Source: CAZPHU01 sp964419255
GTDB taxonomy: Bacteria; Fibrobacterota; Chitinivibrionia; Chitinivibrionales; CAYFVL01
Reading direction: 5' to 3'
Assembly: GCA_964419255.1 (NCBI GenBank)
Contig: CAYQOU010000015.1
Location: forward strand, 1 to 64,000
DNA length: 64,000 nt
Part shown: positions 9,208-17,770 of the stretch, piece after piece
Layout: each line of letters opens with the position of its first letter
Numbering within the stretch: the first letter of the stretch is position 1
The notes under the pieces: model-generated
Database searches by the model: none
What the model was told of the DNA's origin: nothing
The model's input: only the letters and a program-made list of their open reading frames with translations
Made by a program: the position numbers and the translations under genes

Positions 9208-9503
9208 GTTATCTTCAAATCTAAAAGGTGTAAGAAAAGAAAACAGCCTGTCTGTTTTATCGGTGATGCCTTAAATTCAACCCTAACTGAGCGATTCACT
9301 CGTGTCGATTTGAAATGCATTGGAGCAGAAGATTCTCAGCATTTTTGCAAATACCACAGCGGGTATATCACGCAATTGTTTCAACCCTTCTGCTCAGATG
9401 CATTGAGCGGCTCATCCACTCAGAACCGCTCAGTTTAGGCACAAAATAAAAAGAGGGAAGCGGGCAGTGCAGCAACGGCCATATAATATTTGTGTTTTCA
9501 ACG

Positions 9504-9539
9504 AAAAAAGGCCTCCGGATGAGTGCATCCGCAGACCTT
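9504..9539 (-). terminator. Terminator of tRNA-Ala
   Basis: Read on the minus strand, a 14-base stem with two mismatches (arms at 9526-9539 and 9508-9521, loop CACT) is followed by a run of six T. It begins 13 bases beyond the 3' end of the tRNA, a classic Rho-independent terminator. Confidence 0.85.
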
Positions 9540-9551
9540 GAATCTTTGATA

Positions 9552-9624
9552 TGGAGCTGAGGGGGCTCGAACCCCTGACCCCAACGCTGCCAGCGTTGTG
9601 CTCTCCCAGCTGAGCTACAGCCCC
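9552..9624 (-). tRNA. tRNA-Ala(GGC)
   Basis: A 73-base cloverleaf on the minus strand. It has acceptor stem GGGGCTG/CAGCTCC with one G-U pair, D-arm GCTCAGCTGGGAGAGC, anticodon stem CAACG/CGTTG with loop CTGGCAG (anticodon GGC, reading GCC/GCU alanine codons), and T-arm with GGTTCGAGCCC. The discriminator base is A. CCA is not encoded. It has its own promoter and terminator and is therefore transcribed as a single unit. Confidence 0.95.
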
Positions 9625-9640
9625 GAATCGAAGAAATAAA

Positions 9641-9668
9641 GATATATCACAGTTTTAGCTCAAGTCAA
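9641..9668 (-). promoter_or_regulatory. Sigma-70 promoter of tRNA-Ala
   Basis: On the minus strand TTGACT (9663-9668) and TATATC (9641-9646) are separated by 16 bases, with the tRNA 5' end 16 bases further on. The position and hexamers fit a housekeeping promoter. It lies in the short gap after the glnS stop codon. Confidence 0.75.
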
Positions 9669-9680
9669 GATCAAAACGGC

Positions 9681-11375
9681 CTATTTTGCTTTGGACTGTT
9701 TTTTCTGTATGCGTGCCCAGTCATCCTTCAGCGAAACAGTTCGGTTAAACACCAGGTTATCCCTGCTGCCGTCCACCGAATCCAGACAAAAATATCCCAG
9801 ACGCTCAAACTGATAGCGAGCCTGCCTGTCGGCATACTTGAGACTGGGCTCCACCTTACAGTCTCTGAGAACCTCCAGCGATCCGGGATTCAACGCATCG
9901 GTAAAATCTTTTTCCGCCGAGGGATTCTCCTTCTCAAACAGATGATCATACAGCCGCACCTCTGCATCCAGGGCATGAGTCGCGGAGACCCAGTGGAGAG
10001 TCGCTTTGACCCGTCTGCCATCGGAGGGAGCGTTGCCGCCAATGGTTTCGGGATCGTAGGTGCAGTGCAAAACCGTTACATTACCCTGCTCATCTTTTTC
10101 ATAATCGACGCAGGTGATCCAGTATCCATACCGTAGACGAACCTCACGACCTGGCCCCAGACGGAAAAACTTTTTGGGTGGATTTTCCATGAAATCTGAC
10201 TGCTCTATGTAAAGCTCCCGACTGAAAGGAACCATGCGTGTACCGGCGGCGGGATCTTCGGGATTATTAATCGCCTCCATCTCCTCAACCTGTCCCTCTG
10301 GATAGTTATCGATAACCACTTTCAGCGGCCTAATAACCGCCATCACCCGCTGTGCCCGCTTGTTAAGATCTTCCCGCAGGCAGTGCTCCAGCAGGGCCAC
10401 ATCAACCACACTCTCCCTTTTTGCCACTCCGATACGCTCGGCAAAATCGCGGATCGATTCCGGCGTGTACCCCCGACGGCGCAGCCCGCCGATTGTAGGC
10501 ATGCGCGGATCATCCCAGCCGCTTACGTACTTTTTTTGTACCAGGGTCAAAAGTTTACGCTTGCTCATCACAGTGTAGGTTAGGTTAAGACGGGCAAATT
10601 CTATCTGCTGAGGGTGACAGGGAGCCGGAATGTTGTCAAGCACCCAGTCATACAGCGGCCGGTGGTCTTCAAACTCCAGCGTACATATCGAATGAGTGAC
10701 CCCCTCCAGCGCATCGGAAATACAATGTGTAAAATCATACATCGGATAAATACGCCAGGTGTCGCCGGTTCGATGGTGAATGGTTTTTCTGATTCGATAC
10801 AGGGTCGGGTCCCGCATGTTAATATTGGGAGATGCCATGTCTATCTTCGCCCGCAGAACCCTTGAGCCCTCCTCGAATTCCCCCGTGCGCATCCGCTCGA
10901 ACAGCTCCAGATTCTCCTCCACGCTTCTGTCCCGGTAGGGCGAGGGCTTTCCCGGCTCTGTCAACGTTCCACGATACTCCCGTATCTGCTCGAAAGTCAA
11001 ATCATCCACATACGCTTTATTGTGTCTGATCAGGTAAACGGCAAACTCGTAAAGTTTTTCGAAGTAGTCGGATGCAAAGTACTGATGCTCTCCCCAGTCG
11101 AAACCAAGCCAGCGAACATCTTCCTTGATAGATTCTATATACTCGACCTCCTCCTTTTCAGGATTTGTGTCGTCAAACCGCAGATGACACCGCCCGTTAT
11201 ACTCCTGAGCCAGACCGAAATTCAGACAGATAGACTTTGCGTGTCCGATATGCAGATACCCGTTTGGTTCGGGTGGAAAACGGGTAATAACCTTCCCGTC
11301 ATGCTTGTTTGTCCTGATATCCTCATCGATAATGGCGCGGATAAAATGAACGTTTCTTTTCTTTTCTTCAGCCAT
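9681..11375 (-). CDS. glnS: Glutaminyl-tRNA synthetase
   Basis: A class Ic aminoacyl-tRNA synthetase of 564 residues, close to the usual 550. It charges tRNA-Gln directly with glutamine. It has PPEPNGYLHIGHAKS (HIGH motif, about residues 34-48), RFDDTNPEKE, and VMSKRKL as the KMSKS loop, followed by the two beta-barrel anticodon-binding domains (RLGPGREVRLRYGYWI, LNRTVSLKDDW-like end). AGAGGA stands 9 bases before the ATG. It lies 97 bases downstream of gltX in the same direction, so the two Glx synthetases may be co-transcribed. Having GlnRS means the cell need not rely on the GatCAB transamidation route for tRNA-Gln. Confidence 0.95.
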   Translation of the reverse strand: MAEEKKRNVHFIRAIIDEDIRTNKHDGKVITRFPPEPNGYLHIGHAKSICLNFGLAQEYNGRCHLRFDDTNPEKEEVEYIESIKEDVRWLGFDWGEHQYFASDYFEKLYEFAVYLIRHNKAYVDDLTFEQIREYRGTLTEPGKPSPYRDRSVEENLELFERMRTGEFEEGSRVLRAKIDMASPNINMRDPTLYRIRKTIHHRTGDTWRIYPMYDFTHCISDALEGVTHSICTLEFEDHRPLYDWVLDNIPAPCHPQQIEFARLNLTYTVMSKRKLLTLVQKKYVSGWDDPRMPTIGGLRRRGYTPESIRDFAERIGVAKRESVVDVALLEHCLREDLNKRAQRVMAVIRPLKVVIDNYPEGQVEEMEAINNPEDPAAGTRMVPFSRELYIEQSDFMENPPKKFFRLGPGREVRLRYGYWITCVDYEKDEQGNVTVLHCTYDPETIGGNAPSDGRRVKATLHWVSATHALDAEVRLYDHLFEKENPSAEKDFTDALNPGSLEVLRDCKVEPSLKYADRQARYQFERLGYFCLDSVDGSRDNLVFNRTVSLKDDWARIQKKQSKAK

Positions 11376-11472
11376 GTTCTATTTGTCCTCTATAGTAAAG
11401 ATCCCTTTTTCCCGATGTTAAATCCTGTGATGCTGCTCATGCCGTACCGGCCGCCTTCGGGCCCATTTTATA

Positions 11473-12951
11473 CTATGCGCTTTGGCGGTTTTGTTCGATC
11501 CATTTTACCGCCGCTGTCATGCGGGATATCACCCGATCTTTTCCAATCACCTCAAGCATTTCGTAAAGGCCCGGCCCGAAACTCACCCCGCTTACCGCAA
11601 GACGGGTTGGATGAATCAGCTTGCCGGTGGAAAGCTCATTTTGCCCGGCATAATCCCGGTATATCTCTTCAAGCGTCTGCTCGTCAAACGAATCTGTCTG
11701 AGAGAGTTTCTCTATCAGCCCGTTTAGGACCGAGACCGCATCCCCCTTGAAAAAATGCTTGCGCGCGGCTTTTTCATCGTATCCACTGGGGTCCTGGAAA
11801 AAATACCACGCATTTTCGGCCAGCTCGGTGACCCGCCTGGACCGGTCCTTCATAAGAGATACCACTCTCTTCAAATACGGATCATCCGCACCACTGTTTT
11901 GATCGATAAGTTCTTTGTCTTTCCAAATGGACAGTACATCATCAATGATCGACTCTACCGAGCGCTCCTGCATGTATATGCCGTTCATCCAGTCAAGTTT
12001 CTTACCATCGAAAACAGATCCTTTCGGAGAAATCTTCCCGATACTGAAAGATTCGACCATCTCCTCAATGCTCATTTTTTCCCGATCATCTCCCGGGTTC
12101 CATCCCAGAAGAGCCAGGAAATTGAACAGCGCTTCCGGAAGATAGCCGTTTTGCTTGTAGTCCATCACCGATGCTGCACCTTTTCGCTTGGAAAGCTTGC
12201 CGCCATCCGGCGACAATATCACCGGCAGATGTGCAAAGACAGGAGGCTTCCAACCGAATGCCCGGTAGATAAGAAGGTGGCGGGGGGTTGAGGCGATCCA
12301 TTCATCCCCTCGCAATACGTGCGATATGTTCATGGAATGATCATCCACCACACTGGCAAGATGATAGGTAGGAAATCCGTCTGTTTTCAACAGCACCAGA
12401 TCATCCAGCACATTACTTTTATAAGAGATCTCCCCCCGAATAGCATCATCGAAACTGATCGTTTCCTTATCCGGTACTTTCAGACGGATCACACTGGGTG
12501 TGTTCTGCTCAAGCATACTCTGAACCTCTGACGGCTCGAGATTGCGGCAGTGACGATCGTAGCCGGTGGGCTTTTTGGCGGCTTCACGCTCCTGACGCAC
12601 TCCGGCCAGACGTTCAGGGGTGCAGAAACAGCGATATGCATGACCGGCATCGATCAGCTGCTGAGCATGAGTGCGGTATAGATCGATGCGCTCGGATTGC
12701 ACATACGGACCTGCGTTTCCGCCCACCTGCGGCCCCTCGTCCCATTGAAGTCCCAGCCATTGAAGGCTTTTGAAAATCTCTTCCAGCGCTCCCTGCTGGA
12801 AACGACTGCGATCGGTATCTTCTATGCGCAGGATAAAGCTGCCGCCGTGGTGGCGGGCGAACAGAAAGTTAAACAACGCGGTACGCGCTCCTCCCACATG
12901 CAGATATCCCGTAGGTGACGGTGCAAAACGTACTCTGACCTCTGATCCCAT
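11473..12951 (-). CDS. gltX: Glutamyl-tRNA synthetase
   Basis: GluRS charges tRNA-Glu for translation. The frame stays open upstream to 13119, but the family start is at 12951 (MGSEVRVRFAPSPTGYLHVG), where AAAGG lies about 6 bases upstream; this gives 492 residues, the normal length. Motifs are FAPSPTGYLHVGGARTALFN (HIGH region), RIEDTDRSR, and KLSKRKGA as the KMSKS loop. The C-terminal all-helical anticodon-binding domain is present. It is immediately upstream of glnS. Whether the enzyme discriminates against tRNA-Gln cannot be read from the sequence, but the presence of GlnRS makes that likely. Confidence 0.95.
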   Translation of the reverse strand: MGSEVRVRFAPSPTGYLHVGGARTALFNFLFARHHGGSFILRIEDTDRSRFQQGALEEIFKSLQWLGLQWDEGPQVGGNAGPYVQSERIDLYRTHAQQLIDAGHAYRCFCTPERLAGVRQEREAAKKPTGYDRHCRNLEPSEVQSMLEQNTPSVIRLKVPDKETISFDDAIRGEISYKSNVLDDLVLLKTDGFPTYHLASVVDDHSMNISHVLRGDEWIASTPRHLLIYRAFGWKPPVFAHLPVILSPDGGKLSKRKGAASVMDYKQNGYLPEALFNFLALLGWNPGDDREKMSIEEMVESFSIGKISPKGSVFDGKKLDWMNGIYMQERSVESIIDDVLSIWKDKELIDQNSGADDPYLKRVVSLMKDRSRRVTELAENAWYFFQDPSGYDEKAARKHFFKGDAVSVLNGLIEKLSQTDSFDEQTLEEIYRDYAGQNELSTGKLIHPTRLAVSGVSFGPGLYEMLEVIGKDRVISRMTAAVKWIEQNRQSA

Positions 12952-13131
12952 AGAAAGCCTTTCTACTATTCTGTTTTTTCGAAATGAATTGTCGATTCGA
13001 ATCACTCTAAAAAACCTGGTGATTAACTGTTGAAAATACGTTTTGGCAGGCCTTGTTGCTTTCATAAAACCAATCGATACTCTTTTGGCAGATTCGAGCG
13101 TTTTCCCGCCCGTCCTCACTCACCGAAAGCT

Positions 13132-13398
13132 CCCATCACCCATCACCCATCACCCATCACCCATCACCCATCACCCATCACCCATCACTCATCACTCATC
13201 ACTCATCACTCATCACTCATCACTCATCACTCATCACNNNNNNNNNNNNNNNNNNNNNNNNNNNNNNNNNNNNNNNNNNNNNNNNNNNNNNNNNNNNNNN
13301 NNNNNNNNNNNNNNNNNNNNNNNNNNNNNNNNNNNNNTCATCACTCATCACTCATCACTCATCACTCATCACTCATCACTCATCACTCATCACTCATC
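13132..13398. repeat. Heptanucleotide satellite interrupted by an assembly gap
   Basis: Eight perfect copies of CCCATCA (13132-13187) change abruptly to CTCATCA, with about seven copies up to the gap at 13238. After the 100 N (13238-13337), eight or more further CTCATCA copies run to 13398. The N run is probably a placeholder for an array too long or too repetitive to assemble. The array is open in several frames on the + strand (periodic ITHHPSP/ITHHSSL), which is a by-product of a 7-base repeat and not a protein. It lies between the gltX start and the dtd start. Confidence 0.95.
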
Positions 13399-13449
13399 AT
13401 TTATATTCCAGGTTTGTTTGACAAAAAACACACGGCGAAAGGAAACAGT

Positions 13450-13893
13450 ATGCGCATAGTCTTGCAGAGAGTCAAAAAGGCGAGTGTAACCATCGACGGT
13501 TCGATGGTGAGCAGAATCGGCCCGGGAATACTTATCCTTTTGGGAGTTCACCGGGATGATAGTGCGGAGCAGGCGGATTTTCTTGCGGCCAAATGCGCCG
13601 ATGTGCGTATCTTCAATGATGAAGAAGGGAAAATGAACCGCTCGCTCAAGGATGTCGGCGGAGCGGCGCTTGTAGTTTCTCAGTTCACGCTGTATGGGGA
13701 CTGTTCCAAAGGACGCCGTCCAAGCTTCATAGAAGCAGCCGGGCCGGAGAAAGGTGATGAGCTGTACCGCTACTTCGTCGAGCAGCTCAAAAAGCAGATA
13801 TCGATAGTGGAGACCGGACAATTCGGGGCGGCTATGGAGGTTACCCTCATAAACGATGGTCCGGTAACTTTGGTTTTAGAAAAGCAGGCCTGA
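13450..13893 (+). CDS. dtd: D-aminoacyl-tRNA deacylase
   Basis: DTD removes D-amino acids (and misacylated glycine) from tRNA, acting as a chirality checkpoint. The 147-residue length and the two active-site signatures SQFTLYGD (about residues 77-84) and NDGPVTL (about 135-141) identify it clearly. The open frame extends upstream through the satellite repeat, but the true start is ATG 13450: AAAGGAAA lies about 6 bases upstream and MRIVLQRVKKASV is the family N-terminus. It stands alone on the + strand, directly downstream of the heptamer array, which therefore occupies its promoter region. Confidence 0.95.
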   Translation: MRIVLQRVKKASVTIDGSMVSRIGPGILILLGVHRDDSAEQADFLAAKCADVRIFNDEEGKMNRSLKDVGGAALVVSQFTLYGDCSKGRRPSFIEAAGPEKGDELYRYFVEQLKKQISIVETGQFGAAMEVTLINDGPVTLVLEKQA

Positions 13894-13994
13894 GTCTGGC
13901 AGAGCCGGAACCGGTTTCTCGCCACCTCGGATGCATAAAGTCAAATCGATAGTAGCGGTTTTATGCGGATGAGTCGCGCAATCAGGAATAAGCT

Positions 13995-16208
13995 TTATGC
14001 CGACGGCAACCGTGTTTTTCGTATCGTAAACAGTACCACAGCCGTATCCCATCCGATGTCCCTTCCGCTAAGCTGGTTTCTGGCCAGGTCGTGGAGAGTC
14101 GAGATCTTTTCCGGCTCGAGACTTTTCCGCAAAAAAGCCGAAAGGCCCTGTTTATTTTCGCTCCGCGGGGCAAACCAGGCATCGACATCTCCCGACTGTA
14201 TCCGGCGCTTACCATAAAGCGGCATCACTCTGCTGCGAACGGTCAATCCTGTTTTCTCCCCTAAGGATATGATTTCTTCCGGCGTCCAGTTCACCAGCGG
14301 ATTTGCAGGATCATCGAAAAGTTTCTGCTCCGCATGCTTCAAGCCCTCCATTAAAGACTCTTCTCCGATAGAAAGCCTGTCGGAGAGCCGTGTACTGTTT
14401 CGGTGATCGGTTTCTGCAAGCACCAGCAGACCATCCGGAAGCATGAGGGCGGTTACCGCTCGTAACCAACTCTCCTTATCCGAAACACTTATCAGGGCAT
14501 TGCGGCCGACTATCCGGTCAAACATTACCTCTCCGCCCGCGCTCTTCCTGATATCATCGACCAGACGCACCGAATCGGTCTGAACGATTTGGGGTCGTCT
14601 CAATGGTTCGAATTTCTGGGCCATACTGTAAAGAGTGTCGTAGCTTTGAGAATCAAGCGCACACGCCCATACTCCCCCGCTGTCCGCCCGGCGAGCGGCT
14701 TCAAACGTCAGCAGACCGGTTCGGGCATGCAGATCCAGCACCAGATGGTCACGGCTTATTGCCGCTGCTTCGAGGACGGTATCACGAATAAAGGACATAT
14801 GCCCAGCGGATGATCCCACCGTGCGTTTTTTCCACTGCCGGCTGGTATCCGTTTGCTCTTCGAGATAACTGTCGGATGAAACCATCGACTCGATCTGCAC
14901 CTCCCGGCGACGGGCGACCTGATCTGAGATCTCCTTTTCGTAGCCCTGATCAGAAGGCTCGTAAAACATTCGCCCCTGAAGCATGTCTGGAAGGTACTGC
15001 TGTGCGACCCAGTGATCGCGGTAGGCATGAGGATACAGGTATCCCTCTCCATGCCCCAGGCTTTCCTTGTCCCGGTTGGCATCCCGCAGGTGGTCGGGTA
15101 TGTCTTCTGTGACCTCTTTTGATACCATATTCAGTGCATCGAAAAAGGCCATGGAGGAATTGCTCTTAGGTGCTGTGCAAAGATAGAGACAGGCGTGTGC
15201 CAGATGGTACCTGCCCTCAGGCATACCGACATAGTCAAAGGCGTGAGCCGCATCCATAACCACCCCAAGAGCATTCGGATCGGCAAGGCCGACATCTTCG
15301 CAGGCGGAGATTATCATTCGCCGGAAAATAAACCGGGGATCCTCCCCTGCATAGACCATCTTGGCCATCCAGTACAATGCGGCATCCGGATCGGAGCCTC
15401 TGATGGATTTGATAAACGCGGATATCGTATCGTAATGCGCATCGCCATCCTTATCGTAGAGAACCGCACGTCTCTGAATAGACTCTTCGGCCACCTCCCG
15501 GGAGATCCGGATAACCCCGTCCTCATCGGCACGGGTGGTCTCGACTGCCAGCTCGAGTGCGTTTAGTACTCCCCTGGCATCGCCGTTTGCGGTATGCACA
15601 AGGTGCCTGAGTGCATCATCACCGATCTCCACATCTTTGCCGCCATATCCCCTTTGGTCATCGGCAAGAGCCTGTTTAGCCACATTCATCAGATCATCCT
15701 GAGTGAGACTTCTCAGCTGAAAAACACGCGACCTGCTCACCAGAGCCTTATTGACTTCGAAATAGGGATTTTCGGTGGTTGCGCCGATTAGAATGATTGT
15801 ACCGTTTTCCACATGTGGCAGGAGAGCATCCTGCTGAGCTTTGTTGAAACGATGGACCTCATCGATGAAAAGAATGGTTTTCTTTCCATACAGCTCCTGT
15901 GTCTGTTGTGCCGAGTGGATCGAGTCGCGGATGTCCTTAACCCCTGCAAGGACCGCATTGATCGAAAGAAACTGAGCGCGGGTGGTGTTTGCGATTATTC
16001 TGGCCAGTGTGGTTTTGCCGGTGCCCGGTGGGCCATAGAAGATCAGACTTGAAAGCTGGTCGATCTGAATAGCCCGCCGAAGAAGCCGTCCGTGTCCGAT
16101 GATATGTTCCTGACCGATAAACTCATCAAGGGTACGCGGCCGCATACGATCGGCAAGCGGAGCGTTTTTTTCCTTGTGAGCCCGGGCGTGGAGTTCAAAC
16201 AGATCCAT
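13995..16208 (-). CDS. rarA: RarA/MgsA AAA+ ATPase fused to a methyltransferase-like domain
   Basis: Residues 1 to about 435 are a replication-associated recombination ATPase (RarA/MgsA, clamp-loader relative). They show PRTLDEFIGQEHIIG, Walker A GPPGTGKTT, Walker B LFIDEVHRF, sensor GATTENPYF, and the MgsA C-terminal tetramerisation part with HLAHACLYLCTAPKSNS. The protein acts at stalled forks. A second region of about 300 residues follows a low-complexity linker. It resembles a Rossmann methyltransferase (VLDLHARTGLLTFEAARRA, then ACALDSQ and later LPDGLLVLAE), but the usual GxGxG of motif I is HARTG. RarA fused to such an extra domain is known from some other bacteria. The start has no clear ribosome site. 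The second domain's activity is unknown. Confidence 0.85.
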   Translation of the reverse strand: MDLFELHARAHKEKNAPLADRMRPRTLDEFIGQEHIIGHGRLLRRAIQIDQLSSLIFYGPPGTGKTTLARIIANTTRAQFLSINAVLAGVKDIRDSIHSAQQTQELYGKKTILFIDEVHRFNKAQQDALLPHVENGTIILIGATTENPYFEVNKALVSRSRVFQLRSLTQDDLMNVAKQALADDQRGYGGKDVEIGDDALRHLVHTANGDARGVLNALELAVETTRADEDGVIRISREVAEESIQRRAVLYDKDGDAHYDTISAFIKSIRGSDPDAALYWMAKMVYAGEDPRFIFRRMIISACEDVGLADPNALGVVMDAAHAFDYVGMPEGRYHLAHACLYLCTAPKSNSSMAFFDALNMVSKEVTEDIPDHLRDANRDKESLGHGEGYLYPHAYRDHWVAQQYLPDMLQGRMFYEPSDQGYEKEISDQVARRREVQIESMVSSDSYLEEQTDTSRQWKKRTVGSSAGHMSFIRDTVLEAAAISRDHLVLDLHARTGLLTFEAARRADSGGVWACALDSQSYDTLYSMAQKFEPLRRPQIVQTDSVRLVDDIRKSAGGEVMFDRIVGRNALISVSDKESWLRAVTALMLPDGLLVLAETDHRNSTRLSDRLSIGEESLMEGLKHAEQKLFDDPANPLVNWTPEEIISLGEKTGLTVRSRVMPLYGKRRIQSGDVDAWFAPRSENKQGLSAFLRKSLEPEKISTLHDLARNQLSGRDIGWDTAVVLFTIRKTRLPSA

Positions 16209-16440
16209 GGGAGTAAAAATACTTTCTTGTAAAATACACTACCATTATCTCCGTTGTATGAATACGCATTCAAAATGGCTGTTAATCCGCTGCACGTTCA
16301 ATATGTGAGGTGAAAAATTGTTTTTTTGTCATTTTTAGAAAAAAGACTGCACTCCATGCCTCAAAGCGGATACTGTAATTATGTATATTAAAGTGTTTTA
16401 TATTTTCACTTGCGGCTTTCTTTCTCAAGGAAATTCGGCT

Positions 16441-17748
16441 ATGTATAACAGTTCTATCCGTCACGTTCTTCTTTTTTGCCTGCTTATCGGTGGTACCATG
16501 TGCGTTTCTGCCCAGAATGTTTCCGGTGTTGCTCATCTCGTACTGAACGCTCCCGCCTCCCAGGAGCACCGCCAAAAAATCAAATCACTCGCGCTGGACA
16601 GCCTGAAAAATTCAATCATGGTCTGGATGAAAGATATTCACTATCAGCTCCCCGATTCCACAAAAGGGGTCGAGTGGCATCATTTCCTCTCCTTCGTAAG
16701 CGAATGTGCGAAAACGGCAGAAAAGCAGTCGTTTGTGGAGGCCCGGGAGTGGACACTGCGACTCGATCTTACAGCCGAAAAACTCAAAAGCCTGCTGGAT
16801 GAGCATAATGCGCAGGTAAAACCAAAGGCTCTGAAGTATTGGGATCTTGCCCGGGAAGGCATGAAACACGGTCGCGCCGCGGTTGTATTCACAAGTTCCG
16901 TGCATACGCTATACAACGCCATGGGACATTTGGGAGAGCCGCTTTTTCTGGAAAAGGATGGTGAGCCGGTAGATTTGAAAGAAGAATCCCGCAAAGCGCT
17001 TCAGGAAGCCCTCAACAGGCTCAAGATTCAGTACAGTTCTTTTATAATAAAGGGCAAGTCTGGAAATGCACCGGATGAAGACATAACTATCACCGCAACT
17101 ATCGACTCTGCTCCCCTTGCCGGTCTCCCATTTACCGGCTTTTTACCCGATGGCAACAATCTTTTCAAGATTTTCACTACAACCGACGGGACCGCCCAGT
17201 TCGGCGAATATACCATCCCGTTTGTCTCTTATGGCACATTTCTGCACGTACAGCCCAATCTGGGGGCAATCGTTCAACCGTCCTATTACTTCACCTTCTC
17301 CGATTTTGGTGTCATGCCGGGGGAAGGGCATAATCAGACTCTGATGTTTAACATCGTTAAGCAGGCCTACAAACTCGAATACAAAGTTTCTTCGGCCAAT
17401 CAGGTAAAGGTTTCCTCCGATTTTTCCAATGGAACACTGGTGCGGAAATTTCTCGAAGATTCATGCAATCTTATCACCTCCTCGCCCACTAATCCTGCGG
17501 ATCTGAAAATCAGTATCCAGGCGCAGGTATCAAGCTATACACATGACAGTCGTGAAGAGACGGAGATCAAAGCGGAGGCTCTGATAAAGGTAAAGCAGCT
17601 GCACAGCGGAGGAAATGAGTTGGAAGAATCCAAGATGCTTAACCAGAAAACGTTCGACAGTAACCACAAAATCCCAACGGGACTCTTCTTCTGGGAAACG
17701 ACTCAGACTATGCGTAATCAGCTCAGAGATATGCTCAACAGTCTATAG
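16441..17748 (+). CDS. Secreted protein of unknown function
   Basis: A 435-residue protein with an N-terminal signal peptide (MYNSSIRHVLLFCLLIGGTM, cleavage likely after VSAQ). The start at 16441 is supported by AAGGAA about 8 bases upstream; a longer frame from 16381 lacks one. I do not recognise the family. The first half is helical and charged. Residues about 205-300 look like a beta-rich module (ITITATIDSAPLAGLPFTGF...), perhaps an immunoglobulin-like carboxypeptidase-regulatory fold. The C-terminal part is also beta-rich with VKVSSDFSNG and IQAQVSSYTHDSRE, which recalls LPP20/FlgT-like assembly-factor domains, but this is a guess. It ends 22 bases before a glycosyltransferase and is probably co-transcribed with it. 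Confidence 0.7.
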   Translation: MYNSSIRHVLLFCLLIGGTMCVSAQNVSGVAHLVLNAPASQEHRQKIKSLALDSLKNSIMVWMKDIHYQLPDSTKGVEWHHFLSFVSECAKTAEKQSFVEAREWTLRLDLTAEKLKSLLDEHNAQVKPKALKYWDLAREGMKHGRAAVVFTSSVHTLYNAMGHLGEPLFLEKDGEPVDLKEESRKALQEALNRLKIQYSSFIIKGKSGNAPDEDITITATIDSAPLAGLPFTGFLPDGNNLFKIFTTTDGTAQFGEYTIPFVSYGTFLHVQPNLGAIVQPSYYFTFSDFGVMPGEGHNQTLMFNIVKQAYKLEYKVSSANQVKVSSDFSNGTLVRKFLEDSCNLITSSPTNPADLKISIQAQVSSYTHDSREETEIKAEALIKVKQLHSGGNELEESKMLNQKTFDSNHKIPTGLFFWETTQTMRNQLRDMLNSL

Positions 17749-17770
17749 AACCCAACAGGAGAAAAAACAA

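Noticed and set aside
12952..13119. N-terminal extension of GluRS
   Set aside because: The domain starts at 12951 behind a good ribosome site; the extension has no resemblance to any synthetase.
13132..13398. CRISPR array
   Set aside because: The unit is only 7 bases, without spacers, and no cas gene is present.
13030..13449. Open frame with repeating ITHHPSP/ITHHSSL peptides ahead of dtd
   Set aside because: It arises from a 7-base tandem repeat with no ribosome site and includes N bases; dtd has a clear start at 13450.
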